DNA of 64,000 nt from the NCBI GenBank assembly GCA_022565665.1, contig JAIUMI010000009.1:1-64000 (forward strand), written 5' to 3'. Position numbers and translations under genes: made by a program. The notes under the pieces were generated by a model. The model searched no databases, was not told the DNA's origin, and worked only from the letters and a program-made list of their open reading frames with translations. The first letter of the stretch is position 1. Each line of letters opens with the position of its first letter. Positions 7,795 to 16,456 of this stretch are shown here, one piece after another. This DNA is from Glycocaulis sp. (lineage in GTDB: Bacteria; Pseudomonadota; Alphaproteobacteria; Caulobacterales; Maricaulaceae).

Positions 7795-9978
7795 GTGAGC
7801 GAGGCATTCGACAGGCTCGCGCGCCCGGTCCAGAAATGGATCCGTGGTCAGGGCTGGCGCGAGCTACGAGCGATCCAGGCCGAAGCCATTCAGGCGATCA
7901 CCTCCAGTGACGCTGACCTCATTATCGCGGCAAGTACGGCGGGCGGGAAGACCGAGGCGGTTTTCCTGCCGCTGATCTCTCAGGTTCTTGACGATCCGGC
8001 GACCACGCCAGGCTTCGACCTTCTCTATATCGGACCTCTGAAAGCTCTGATTACGGATCAGGCCGCGCGGCTCGAAGGCATGTGCCAGGAGGCAGAACTG
8101 CCGGTGGTTCCGTGGCACGGGGATGTGTCAGCGCAGGTGAAGACCCGCGCGACGAGGGCGCCGCGCGGCATCCTCCTGATCACGCCGGAGTCGCTGGAAG
8201 CCCTGTTCATCCGCCGGGGTCTGGAGATCGCCCGCCTTTTCGGGGCGACGCGGGCTGTGGTGATCGATGAACTGCACACAGTGCTCGACACCGAGCGGGG
8301 CGTGCAGCTGCGATCGCTGCTCACTCGGCTGGAGCTTGCCCTCGTCCGGCCGCTGAGGAGGATTGGTCTGTCGGCGACGCTGGGCGATATGGCGCTGGCT
8401 CGGTCCTATCTGCGCCCCGAGCGGCCACATGCGGTGACGCTCCTGGAAGCCAAAGGCGGCGATGCAGAATTAAGGCTGCAGGTTCGAGGTTATGTTTCGG
8501 GAGAGGATGACCCTCGCGCGGCCTCGGCGACGCAGGACATCGCTGCCCACCTCTTCGGCAATCTGCGCGGCACCGACAATCTGGTGTTCGCGGGCTCCCG
8601 GCAATCGGTCGAGATTTATGCCGACCGGCTTCGCACAATGTGCGAGAAAGAGCGCCTGCCCCAAGAATTCTACCCGCATCATGCCAGCCTTTCCCGCGAC
8701 CATCGCGCGTTCGTCGAGCAACGCCTCAAGGATATTGACAAGCCGACGACCGCAGTCTGCACCTCGACGCTCGAACTCGGGATCGATATCGGTGACGTGA
8801 CCTGCGTTGCCCAGATCGGCGCGCCGTTCAGCGTCGCCGCGCTGCGTCAACGGCTCGGGCGGTCGGGACGCCGCGAGGGCCGACCGGCCGTGCTGAGGCA
8901 ATACTGTGTCGAGACGGGCCTGACGCCACAGAGCGATTATGTCGACCGGATGCGGCTCGGCCTGGTGCGGTCCGTGGCCATGATCGATCTCTTGCTCGAT
9001 GGATGGTGCGAACCGCCGCGACCTGAGGCGCTTCACCTTTCCACGCTCGTTCACCAGATCTTGTCAGTAATCGCCCAGCGAGGCGGTGCCTCAGCGGAGC
9101 GGTTGTACCGGACGTTATGCCAGGCCGGCCCCTTCAAGCAGGTAACGCAGCCGCTACTCCTCGACGTGCTGCGCGCCCTGGGCGATCCCGAGCGCGGCCT
9201 CATCGAACAGCACAGCGACGGGCTCCTGCATCTTGGGGGCATGGGCGAGCGGCTCGTGGAACATTATTCCTTCTACGCCGTATTCCAGACCCCTGAGGAG
9301 TATCGTCTCATTTGCGCGGGCCAGGAGTTGGGAACGCTGCCGATGCTCAACATGCTCGCCCCGAGGATGATGATCATTTTTTCCGGCCGCCGCTGGGTCG
9401 TGGAAGATGTGGATGATCGGGACAAGGTGATCGTAGTGTCGCCCGGCAAGGGCGGGGTTCCGCCAAAGTTTGGGGGAGACCCGGGTGATATTCATGACCG
9501 GGTTATCGAGAAGATGTTCGAGTTTCTGCAAGGCGTCGACCTGCCCCCTTATCTGGACGCGACCGCGCGGGAACTTCTGACCGAAGCACGAACTCAATAT
9601 GAGCAGCTCGGTTTTGCCGACGCCTCCATCGTCCCGCTCAGCGACTTGACGGCGGCGATCGCGACACGTTCCGGAACCGTCAAATCGATCACCCTCGCGC
9701 TGGCGCTTCGCGCTGAGGGTTATGAGGTGGAAACCCATGATGGTTTCCTGACCGTCCGGTCGAAAGACGCACTGGAACAGCTTCAAGCCCGGCTGATGCT
9801 TATCGCAGAGGGTGGCCACAAACCCTTGTTCAGCGAACAGACTAATCTCCTGTTCGAAAAGTTCCACCCCTTCCTTACGCGCGACCTCCTGATCGCCGAC
9901 GCGCTATCCTCCAAGCTGGACCTTCCCGCCCTCCCGGCACTAGCCCAATCCATTGTTGCTGTTCAATCGAGCCCGTGA
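7795..9978 (+). CDS. sngC: SngC: SF2 DEAD/DEAH-type helicase of a Shango system
   Basis: ATP-dependent nucleic-acid helicase of 727 aa, Lhr/BrxHI-like. The Q-like element LRAIQAEAI is at residues 24-32. Walker A STAGGKTE is at 47-54. Motif II is DELH (VVIDELHT), motif III is SAT (GLSATLGD), and motif VI is QRLGRSGRREGR. A winged-helix and C-terminal accessory part follows. I chose the GTG at 7795 (MSEAFDRL after initiation) because it lies 10 nt after the sngB stop and because family members start just before the GWRELRAIQ element; the longer frame overlaps sngB by 250 bp. It is the last gene of the operon. The annotation as a helicase is certain; the Shango assignment rests on the three-gene context. 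Confidence 0.88.
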   Translation: MSEAFDRLARPVQKWIRGQGWRELRAIQAEAIQAITSSDADLIIAASTAGGKTEAVFLPLISQVLDDPATTPGFDLLYIGPLKALITDQAARLEGMCQEAELPVVPWHGDVSAQVKTRATRAPRGILLITPESLEALFIRRGLEIARLFGATRAVVIDELHTVLDTERGVQLRSLLTRLELALVRPLRRIGLSATLGDMALARSYLRPERPHAVTLLEAKGGDAELRLQVRGYVSGEDDPRAASATQDIAAHLFGNLRGTDNLVFAGSRQSVEIYADRLRTMCEKERLPQEFYPHHASLSRDHRAFVEQRLKDIDKPTTAVCTSTLELGIDIGDVTCVAQIGAPFSVAALRQRLGRSGRREGRPAVLRQYCVETGLTPQSDYVDRMRLGLVRSVAMIDLLLDGWCEPPRPEALHLSTLVHQILSVIAQRGGASAERLYRTLCQAGPFKQVTQPLLLDVLRALGDPERGLIEQHSDGLLHLGGMGERLVEHYSFYAVFQTPEEYRLICAGQELGTLPMLNMLAPRMMIIFSGRRWVVEDVDDRDKVIVVSPGKGGVPPKFGGDPGDIHDRVIEKMFEFLQGVDLPPYLDATARELLTEARTQYEQLGFADASIVPLSDLTAAIATRSGTVKSITLALALRAEGYEVETHDGFLTVRSKDALEQLQARLMLIAEGGHKPLFSEQTNLLFEKFHPFLTRDLLIADALSSKLDLPALPALAQSIVAVQSSP

Positions 9979-10414
9979 CAGAGAACTGGCTGCTTAGGTC
10001 CTGTTGAAGGGTGGTTTCCCAATCGCCCGAAGCGTGTTCAAGGCTGGCTTAGGGGCGGCGGTCTTGGTTCGCGGTCTGATGACGGTCCAGCGTTGGGGCT
10101 CAGAGCAATCATTCTGTCCTTTCAATTCTTGAAAAATTAGAGTTCTTTTTTCGAGCGACCCCCGCCCGTCCCCAGACGCAGGGGGCCTGGAGGGGATACC
10201 CCCTCCCCCTGCCCTCGGCACCGGCCCCCAGACCGTCGCCCATGGCCCGCGTGCGCTTGTCCATGCCAAGCGTACCTGAACCCTTCGCAATGAGCCGGTG
10301 GCGATCTGGGGGAAGTTTCGGGGCGATCATCGGGTTTATGTCGGACACAGGACCAAGGGCGATGGCCAAGCCATTGCGATCATTGATTAAATGGCCGGTA
10401 TAGCAACAGACAAT
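9979..10414. other. Gene-free tail of the island
   Basis: No convincing gene lies here. It contains the second IS-end repeat at 10083-10103, a C-rich low-complexity stretch at about 10160-10210, and a 30-codon frame from GTG 10298 to TAA 10390 (VAIWGKFRGDHRVYVG) that may be the tail of a lost gene. No integrase or recombinase motif is seen in any frame. Confidence 0.6.
10083..10103 (+). repeat. IS3-family right terminal repeat (right copy)
   Basis: 21 of 21 bases are identical to 3984-4004, in the same orientation. No transposase codons precede it and the flanks (GCGGTCTTGGTTCGCGG upstream) do not match those of the left copy. It marks the right edge of a 6.1-kb segment that holds sngABC. 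Confidence 0.75.
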
Positions 10415-10455
10415 TAATCTGAGGGCCGCTGGTTCGAATCCAGCCGGGGACACCA
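10415..10455 (+). repeat. Displaced tRNA 3' half (attR-like island boundary)
   Basis: Over 42 positions (with the following G) it matches the 3' half of tRNA-Arg at 1555-1596 with 36 identities and no gaps. The T arm (GCTGG-TTCGAAT-CCAGC) and acceptor strand CGGGGAC with ACCA are intact and would fold. The differences in the T stem are paired on both sides, so this is a real tRNA 3' half from a different allele, not random decay. It fits the right boundary left when an element integrated into the 3' end of a tRNA gene. Confidence 0.8.
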
Positions 10456-10560
10456 GACGCCGCCCGCCCGGATGCGCGTATCCACAGCGTCCGATTATGA
10501 TTGATCGACCTGACATTACGGCACTAGGCTCATTGCCAGTGTGCTGTTTCGGGGTGGGCT

Positions 10561-10980
10561 ATGGCAGGGCGTTCAGGCGAGCCGCGTATCCTTCTGGTCG
10601 AGGACGACGAAACCGAAGCAGCGCTTTTTGCCCGCATGTTGCAAAAGCACGTGCCGGGTACGCATATCGATCATGCTGGGAGCGGCGAGGCGGCAATGTC
10701 CACGCTTCATGCAGGCAAGCGTCCTGACTGCATCGTACTGGATCTGCGCCTGCCGGGAGAAGACGGCATCTGGATGCTGGAAAGACTGCTGGAAGCTCCC
10801 AACCTCAAATCGATCCCGGTCATCGTGTTTTCCGGCGATGTCTCGCGCCTGGGGCCAGCCTCCAGCCAGTTTCCCAATGTCGCCTCCAGCGTGCGCAAGC
10901 CGCACAGCGTGGAAGAATACGAGGCAACGCTCCTGATCGTGGGGGCAATCGTGCGTGCAACGGTGGCTGACGCGGCGTGA
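10561..10980 (+). CDS. Single-domain response regulator
   Basis: A 139-aa CheY-like receiver with no output domain. The acidic pair EDD is near residues 14-16, the phosphoacceptor Asp is in VLDLRLPG (about 60), the switch Ser is in VFSGD, and the conserved Lys is in VRKP. It probably works by binding a partner in a phosphorelay. It is the first gene right of the island and converges with a GAF-domain gene 10 bp away. No histidine kinase is adjacent. Confidence 0.88.
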   Translation: MAGRSGEPRILLVEDDETEAALFARMLQKHVPGTHIDHAGSGEAAMSTLHAGKRPDCIVLDLRLPGEDGIWMLERLLEAPNLKSIPVIVFSGDVSRLGPASSQFPNVASSVRKPHSVEEYEATLLIVGAIVRATVADAA

Positions 10981-10990
10981 GAACCTGGCC

Positions 10991-11548
10991 CTAGCCGGCC
11001 CGGAGCAGCCCTCCGGCATGCTCCTCGACATGGATGAGAGTATCAAGCTTGCGCGTCAGGCGGCGGATCTCCAGCCCCTGCACGTGGGCGGCAATCGCGT
11101 GCATGACGCCATCGGCCAGCGATTCCAGCAGGCATATCTCGTCAGGCGAGAGTGTTCGCGGCTTGTAGTCGAGTATGCACAGCGTGCCGAGCGCGAACCC
11201 TTCCGGATCGATCAGCGGTACACCGGCATAGAAGCGTATGTACGGCGCGCCCGTCACCAGAGGGTTTTGCGCGAAACGCGGATCTTCCAGCGTGTCTTCC
11301 ACGATCAGCGGATCAAAGCCCCCGATCGTGTGATTGCAAAAGGAGATGGAGCGCGGCGTTTCACGCACGGGCAGCCCCATCACCGATTTGAACCACTGCC
11401 GGTCCGTATCCAGCAACGAGACAAGCGCTATCGGCGCGCGCAGGGCCAGTGCCGCAGCGCGCGTCAGGCAGTCAAACGCGGGGTGGGGTGCGGTGTCGAG
11501 TATCGCACAGGCGTGCAGTGCTTCGACCCGTCTGTCTTCCGTAGCCAT
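10991..11548 (-). CDS. Stand-alone GAF-domain protein
   Basis: A 185-aa protein with an N-terminal helix of the type that precedes GAF domains in sensor kinases and cyclases (EALHACAILDTAPHPAFD). The GAF domain covers about residues 25-155 (IALVSLLDTDRQWFKSVMG, FCNHTI, FYAGVPLIDPEGFALGTLCILD). A short coiled tail follows and there is no kinase, GGDEF or EAL part. It likely senses a small ligand or redox state and acts through a partner. I use the ATG at 11548 rather than the upstream TTG at 11572 because the domain-proximal helix starts there. It converges with the receiver gene, so the two may not be co-transcribed. Confidence 0.8.
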   Translation of the reverse strand: MATEDRRVEALHACAILDTAPHPAFDCLTRAAALALRAPIALVSLLDTDRQWFKSVMGLPVRETPRSISFCNHTIGGFDPLIVEDTLEDPRFAQNPLVTGAPYIRFYAGVPLIDPEGFALGTLCILDYKPRTLSPDEICLLESLADGVMHAIAAHVQGLEIRRLTRKLDTLIHVEEHAGGLLRAG

Positions 11549-11691
11549 AACGTGTCCAGTGAACAGATTCAATAAATTAGTATATTAAAGCTGTTGCCAA
11601 AGTGTAAACACGCCGCCCGCCCGCACTTCCCGGTTGCGAACCGGGCCTCGGGCTCTACTGTCTGCCCGTACCAGAAACCGGGGAGTGCGGC

Positions 11692-12483
11692 ATGGACTTG
11701 AGCGGCAAGGTGGCCATTGTCACGGGCGGGGCGAGCGGTATCGGCAAGGCGGTTGCCGAGGCGCTGCACCAGCGCGGGGCGAACATCGCCGTAGCCGACC
11801 TTGATGCAAAGGCCGCGCAAGACGTCGGCAAAGCCTGTGGCGGGTTCGGCGAGGCGGTCGATGTCGCCAACGAGGCGGCACTGACCCGCTTCATCAACAA
11901 GGTGGAGCGCACGTTAGGTGCCGTTGATATTTACATCTCCAATGCTGGTCTTGGCGTGACCGACGGGCCGGGCTGGGGCGCAGGCGACGCGCCCAATGCG
12001 GCCTGGGATGTATGCTGGCAGGTCAATGTGATGGGAAGCGTCTTTGCCGCGCGCCATCTCGCCCGGAAAATCGCCGCCCGGCAGGGTCATTTCGTGATTA
12101 CGGCGTCGGCGGCGGGCCTGCTCGCCCAGATCGGCGATGCGCCCTATTCGGCGACCAAGGCTGCTGCTGTCTCCTTTGCCGAGTGCCTCGCCATCACCCA
12201 TGGCGATGAGGGCCTCAATGTCCACTGCCTGTGTCCGGAAGGGGTCAACACCCCGCTGGTCCAGGGCGTTGAAGGCGGCGCGCAGGGGCTTGGCGGATAT
12301 ATAGAGGCCAGCGAGGTGGCCGAAACCCTGCTCAAGGCGATGGAGGAGAAGCGCTTCCTCGTCATGACCCACGCCAATACGCCCGGCTATGTCGCCCACA
12401 AGGGGCAGGACCGGGATCGCTGGGTCGGCGGGATGCGCAAGCTGCGCCGCATGCTGGTGGAGAAGCTCGGCCGCCCGATGTAG
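11692..12483 (+). CDS. Short-chain dehydrogenase/reductase
   Basis: NAD(P)-dependent oxidoreductase of 263 aa with a classical SDR layout: cofactor motif TGGASGIG at about residues 11-18, an acidic residue after strand 2 (VADLDA) favouring NAD, SNAG in place of NNAG, catalytic Ser in TASAAG, and YSATK with the catalytic Tyr and Lys. The substrate is unknown. It is convergent with the OmpR-type regulator, and their stop codons are adjacent. Confidence 0.88.
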   Translation: MDLSGKVAIVTGGASGIGKAVAEALHQRGANIAVADLDAKAAQDVGKACGGFGEAVDVANEAALTRFINKVERTLGAVDIYISNAGLGVTDGPGWGAGDAPNAAWDVCWQVNVMGSVFAARHLARKIAARQGHFVITASAAGLLAQIGDAPYSATKAAAVSFAECLAITHGDEGLNVHCLCPEGVNTPLVQGVEGGAQGLGGYIEASEVAETLLKAMEEKRFLVMTHANTPGYVAHKGQDRDRWVGGMRKLRRMLVEKLGRPM

Positions 12484-13170
12484 TCAGAACTGCAGCCGGT
12501 AGCCGCCCGTATCGGTGATCAGCAGGCGCGCGCGTGACGGGTCAGGCTCGATCTTCTGGCGTAGCCGGTAGACATGGGTTTCCAGCGTGTGGGTATTGGC
12601 CTCACGGTGATAGCCCCACACCCGGTCCAGCAATTCCTCTCGCGCCACCGGCTTGCCGCCCGCCCGGTAGAGATATTTCAGTATGCTGGTCTCTTTCTCG
12701 GTCAGGCGGATGCGCTTGCCCTCCTCGGTAGTGAGCTGTTTCATCGCAGGCGTGAAGGTGTAGGGACCGACGCTCAGCACCGCGTCCTCTGACGCCTCGT
12801 GGCGGCGCAGCTGGGTACGCACCCGCTCCAGCAGGACACGGAAGGCAATGGGCTTGGCCAGAAAATCACTCGCGCCGGACTGCAGCCCCAGCACATGGTC
12901 CTCATCACCGGACTGGGCCGTCAGGAGAATGATGGGCAGGGTCTCGCCCTCATCGCGCAGAGCCTTGCAGGCCTCGCGCCCATCCATGTCCGGCAGGCCG
13001 ACATCAAGAATGACCAGATCGGGCGTGAAGGCGCGCACCTTCTCCATGCCGTCAGTGGCCGTGGCGGCGGTGACGGTCTCGAACCCGTCCTCAAAGCCGA
13101 ACTGCTCGGCCAGCGCTTCGCGCAGATCATTGTCGTCATCAACGATCAGGAGTGTCTTTACCGCCGCCAT
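12484..13170 (-). CDS. OmpR/PhoB-family response regulator
   Basis: Two-domain transcription factor of 228 aa. The receiver has DDD near residue 11, the phosphoacceptor in ILDVGLPD (about 56), and Lys in LAKP. The winged-helix DNA-binding domain holds IRLTEKETSILKYLYR and ETHVYRLRQKIE. The start at 13170 has AAGGGG 8-13 nt upstream; the longer frame would overlap the divergent gene. It stands 115 bp from a divergently read L,D-transpeptidase-like gene, which makes a shared promoter and an envelope role plausible. Similarity to the essential envelope regulator CenR is possible but cannot be shown here. No kinase is adjacent. Confidence 0.88.
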   Translation of the reverse strand: MAAVKTLLIVDDDNDLREALAEQFGFEDGFETVTAATATDGMEKVRAFTPDLVILDVGLPDMDGREACKALRDEGETLPIILLTAQSGDEDHVLGLQSGASDFLAKPIAFRVLLERVRTQLRRHEASEDAVLSVGPYTFTPAMKQLTTEEGKRIRLTEKETSILKYLYRAGGKPVAREELLDRVWGYHREANTHTLETHVYRLRQKIEPDPSRARLLITDTGGYRLQF

Positions 13171-13285
13171 GAGCAAGCCCCTTGCGTGAATAGCGCACGC
13201 GCGCTGGCGGCAAGATAGGGTGATCGCACGCCTCTGGCCAATAGGGCCTTGCGCCAGCCCTGCGGTGCGGACGACATTATCCGCC

Positions 13286-13789
13286 ATGAAACTTATCGCC
13301 CATGCAGACGGAATGCTGGACGCCGGAGGCACGCAATACCGGTGCGCGCTAGGCCGCTCGGGCATCGTTCCGACCGCTGACAAGCGTGAAGGCGACGGGG
13401 CCAGCCCTGCCGGTATCTGGCCTGTGCGCCGGGCGTTCTGGCGGCCAGACCGGCTGGAAAAACCCGCGACACCCCTGCCCTTACAGCCAATCAGCCGCGA
13501 TGATGGCTGGTGCGATGCGCCGTCCGACCCTGCCTATAACCGGCCAGTACGCCTGCCCTGGCCCACAAGCCACGAGGTGATGACGCGCGAGGACGGGCTT
13601 TATGATGTCGTGGTCGTGCTCGGCCATAATGACGATCCGCCGGTTCCGGGGCTCGGCTCGGCGATCTTCCTGCACTGCGCCGCGCCTGATTATGCGACCA
13701 CGGAAGGCTGCGTGGCGATTGCCCGCGATGGGCTGGTGGCCTTGCTAAAGGGCCTGGACCGCTCCAGCACGCTCGAGATCAGGGGGTAG
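13286..13789 (+). CDS. L,D-transpeptidase (YkuD-like) family protein
   Basis: A 167-aa protein of the YkuD superfamily, which forms or edits 3-3 peptidoglycan cross-links or anchors proteins to the wall. The pattern AIFLHCAAPDYATTEGCVAI gives a conserved His and the nucleophile Cys of the (S/T)xGC site. KREGDGASPAGIW is a typical YkuD feature. No signal peptide is visible at the ATG at 13286, so it may be cytoplasmic in this form or the true start may differ. It is divergent from the OmpR-type regulator. Confidence 0.8.
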   Translation: MKLIAHADGMLDAGGTQYRCALGRSGIVPTADKREGDGASPAGIWPVRRAFWRPDRLEKPATPLPLQPISRDDGWCDAPSDPAYNRPVRLPWPTSHEVMTREDGLYDVVVVLGHNDDPPVPGLGSAIFLHCAAPDYATTEGCVAIARDGLVALLKGLDRSSTLEIRG

Positions 13790-13800
13790 GCCAATCCCCG

Positions 13801-13917
13801 TGTCATCCTCGGGCCGAGCGTATGCGAGGTCCCGGGGATCCATACCTGAGAGCTTGAGCTCGCGGGATCGTTGCAGGCACGGGTTCCCCGGACAGCAAAC
13901 GCTGCCGGGGAATGACA
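13801..13917. repeat. MITE-like intergenic element
   Basis: A 117-bp segment between convergent genes begins TGTCATCCTCGGG and ends CCGGGGAATGACA, which are imperfect inverted ends (11 of 13). It has a further hairpin near 13883-13911 (TTCCCCGGAC...GCTGCCGGGGAA). A related start, TGTCATCCTGAGG, occurs at 27911. It looks like a short mobile or palindromic repeat family; copy number needs the whole genome. Confidence 0.5.
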
Positions 13918-13935
13918 ATTTTAGAAGCTCGAGCC

Positions 13936-15237
13936 CTACAGAATAAACTTCGACAGATCGGCATTACCGGCCAGCGTCTTCACCCGCTCATGCACGTAAT
14001 CGGCGTCAATGCGGATGGTCTCGCCGGAGCGGTCCGACGCGGTAAAGCTGATCTCCTCCACCAGCCGTTCCAGAATGGTGTGCAGACGCCGCGCGCCGAT
14101 ATTCTCCACGCTCGCGTTCACTTCCGCCGCATAGTCGGCAATGGCCTCGATCGCGCTGTCATCGAACTCCAGCGTCACGTTTTCCGTCCCCATCAGGGCG
14201 ACATACTGGGTGACGAGGCTGGCTTCCGGCTCGGTCAGGATGGCGCGGAAATCTTCCCGGGTCAGCGCTTTCAGCTCCACACGGATCGGCAGGCGGCCCT
14301 GCAGCTCGGGCAGGAGGTCGCTCGGCTTGGTGACGTGGAAGGCGCCCGACGCGATGAAAAGAATATGGTCGGTCTTCACCGGCCCATATTTGGTGGCGAC
14401 GGTGGCGCCCTCAATCAAAGGCAGGAGATCGCGCTGCACGCCCTCGCGTGACACATCGGCGCCGCGCGTATCGCTGCGCGCGCAGATCTTGTCGATTTCG
14501 TCCAGGAAGACGATGCCTTCATCCTCCGTCAGACGCAGGGCCTCTTCCTGAATCTGGCTGTCATCAAGCAGGCGGTCGGCCTCCTCACGCAGCAAGGGCT
14601 CGAACGCTTCACGAACGGTCGTGCGGATTGTTTTGCGCTTGCGCCCCATCCCCTTGCCGAGAATATCGCCCAGATTGATCATGCCGACACCGCCCATGCC
14701 CGGCAGGTCCAGCCCCTGCAGCGGATTGGCGTCGTCGGATATCTCGATCTCGATTTCCTTCTCCGCCAGCTCGCCCGCAATCAGCTTGCGCCGGAAGCTC
14801 TCGCGGGTGGAGGGGCTGGCGCCGGGACCCACCAGCGCGTCCAGCACGCGCTTTTCGGCCGCCTCCTCGGCATGGGCGCGTACCGCTTCGCGGCGCGTCT
14901 CGCGCACCAGCCCGATGGCAACCTCCACCAGATCACGCACGATGGAATCCACATCGCGCCCGACATAGCCTACTTCCGTAAACTTGGTGGCCTCGACTTT
15001 GAGGAAGGGCGCGCCGGCAAGCTTGGCGAGGCGCCTTGAAATCTCGGTCTTGCCGACGCCCGTCGGCCCGATCATCAGGATGTTTTTCGGTGTCACTTCC
15101 GCGCGCAATTCTTCAGGCAGGCGCTTCCTGCGCCAGCGATTGCGCAGCGCCACGGCGACGGCCTTCTTGGCATCCTTCTGGCCGATAATATGACGGTCGA
15201 GCTCGGAAACGATCTCGCGCGGGGAAAACTCTGTCAT
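13936..15237 (-). CDS. hslU: HslU, ATPase subunit of the HslUV protease
   Basis: AAA+ unfoldase that feeds proteins into the HslV peptidase. The 433-aa length is standard. Walker [10 protein letters not shown] is at about residues 58-66, Walker B IVFLDEID, with the family GYVGRDV pore-loop region, the inserted I-domain, and the C-terminal LSKFIL tail that docks into HslV. The start at 15237 ([10 protein letters not shown]) is conserved; the longer frame runs antisense to other sequence. hslV is not next to it in this window. Confidence 0.96.
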   Translation of the reverse strand: MTEFSPREIVSELDRHIIGQKDAKKAVAVALRNRWRRKRLPEELRAEVTPKNILMIGPTGVGKTEISRRLAKLAGAPFLKVEATKFTEVGYVGRDVDSIVRDLVEVAIGLVRETRREAVRAHAEEAAEKRVLDALVGPGASPSTRESFRRKLIAGELAEKEIEIEISDDANPLQGLDLPGMGGVGMINLGDILGKGMGRKRKTIRTTVREAFEPLLREEADRLLDDSQIQEEALRLTEDEGIVFLDEIDKICARSDTRGADVSREGVQRDLLPLIEGATVATKYGPVKTDHILFIASGAFHVTKPSDLLPELQGRLPIRVELKALTREDFRAILTEPEASLVTQYVALMGTENVTLEFDDSAIEAIADYAAEVNASVENIGARRLHTILERLVEEISFTASDRSGETIRIDADYVHERVKTLAGNADLSKFIL

Positions 15238-15343
15238 GGAAAGGCGCGCTTTCTGTGGAGGCGGGATGGTGTCGCCGCGGATGTAAGGGCAATGCGCGGG
15301 CAGGGAAAGGGCTCTGGCTGAATGGACGTGATGTGCAGCGCCG

Positions 15344-16456
15344 TCACGCCTCCCGCCATTCGGCCCGGACGGTCTCGTCCTCTTCCGCCGGCAGGCGCGC
15401 TGCGCGCTCGACGGCAAAGCGTCCAGCGTCCAGCCGGGAGAGCGCCCATATGGCTGCGCCGCGCACCAGCGCACTCTCATCATCAAGCTGCGCCAGCACC
15501 GGTTCCAGCGCAGCCTCCGAGCCGGAATTACCCAGCGCAATCAGCACATTGCGGACAAAACGCTCCCGCCCGATCCGCTTTACCGGTGACGCGGTGAAAA
15601 GCGCGCGGAAAGCCGCATCATCAAGCGCCGCGAGCTCGGCCAGCAATGGCGCTTGCAGCGTTTCGCGGGCATGAAAGGCGGTCTCGGCAGTGCGCTCCGC
15701 AAACTTGTTCCATGGACACACGGCGAGGCAGTCATCACATCCATAGATGCGATTGCCCATGGGGATGCGAAATTCGCGCGGTACAGGGCCTTTGTGCTCG
15801 ATGGTGAGGTAGGAGATGCAGCGGCGCGCATCGAGCCTGTAGGGGCCAGGAAACGCGTCTGTGGGGCATATGTCGAGGCAGGCCCGGCAGGAGCCGCAAT
15901 GATCGGTCTCCGGCGCGTCGGGTTCGAGTTCGGCGGTCGTCAGCATCACGCCGAGAAAGAGCCAGCTGCCCCATTCGCGGCTGACGAGATTGGTGTGCTT
16001 GCCTTGCCAGCCAAGCCCGGAACGTTCGGCCAGCGGCTTTTCCATCAGCGGCGCGGTATCGACAAACACTTTTACCTGCGCGCCCGTCTCGCCATGGAAG
16101 CGCCGGGCGAGGCTTTTCAGGCGCTTTTTGAGGACATCGTGATAATCGCGGTTGCGGGCATAGACCGAGATCACAGCGCGGTCCGTTTGGTCCAGATCCG
16201 CCAGCGGATCATGGTCCGGACCGTAATTGAGCCCCACCACCACGGCAGAGCGGGCATCGGCCCACATGGCAGTGGGGTGGACGCGCCTCTCAAGCGTTTC
16301 CTCCATCCAGCCCATCGTGCCGTGATGGCCCGCGGCCACGAAATCGCGCAGACGCATTCCCGCCGCCCACGGCGCATCGGCGCGCGCGATCCGCACGGCG
16401 TCAAAACCGGCCTCCAGCGCCATGGCGCGTACATCAGCAGGGGCAGGACTGCTCAT
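15344..16456 (-). CDS. queG: Epoxyqueuosine reductase QueG
   Basis: Reduces epoxyqueuosine to queuosine in tRNA wobble positions, using cobalamin and two 4Fe-4S clusters. The ferredoxin motifs [12 protein letters not shown] and [10 protein letters not shown] are intact. The N-terminal part is typical ([19 protein letters not shown]) and the C-terminal part carries HEAT-like repeats ([20 protein letters not shown]). The length of 370 aa fits the family. It overlaps the Smr gene upstream by 4 bp and is therefore translationally coupled. Confidence 0.94.
   Translation of the reverse strand: MSSPAPADVRAMALEAGFDAVRIARADAPWAAGMRLRDFVAAGHHGTMGWMEETLERRVHPTAMWADARSAVVVGLNYGPDHDPLADLDQTDRAVISVYARNRDYHDVLKKRLKSLARRFHGETGAQVKVFVDTAPLMEKPLAERSGLGWQGKHTNLVSREWGSWLFLGVMLTTAELEPDAPETDHCGSCRACLDICPTDAFPGPYRLDARRCISYLTIEHKGPVPREFRIPMGNRIYGCDDCLAVCPWNKFAERTAETAFHARETLQAPLLAELAALDDAAFRALFTASPVKRIGRERFVRNVLIALGNSGSEAALEPVLAQLDDESALVRGAAIWALSRLDAGRFAVERAARLPAEEDETVRAEWREA

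Noticed and set aside
10298..10390. 30-codon frame VAIWGKFRGDHRVYVG... ending just before the attR-like site
   Set aside because: It looks somewhat protein-like and may be the tail of a lost gene, but it is too short, has no upstream continuation and matches nothing I can name.
10109..10516. Minus-strand frame of 135 aa with VSPAGFEPAALRL
   Set aside because: The PAGFEPA string is the well-known translation of the antisense of a tRNA T arm; here it is antisense to the tRNA fragment at 10415-10455. It is not a protein.
11571..11590. AT-rich TTAG/TTAA pair upstream of the GAF gene as a CtrA box
   Set aside because: The spacing between half-sites is not 7 nt; no TTAA-N7-TTAA match.
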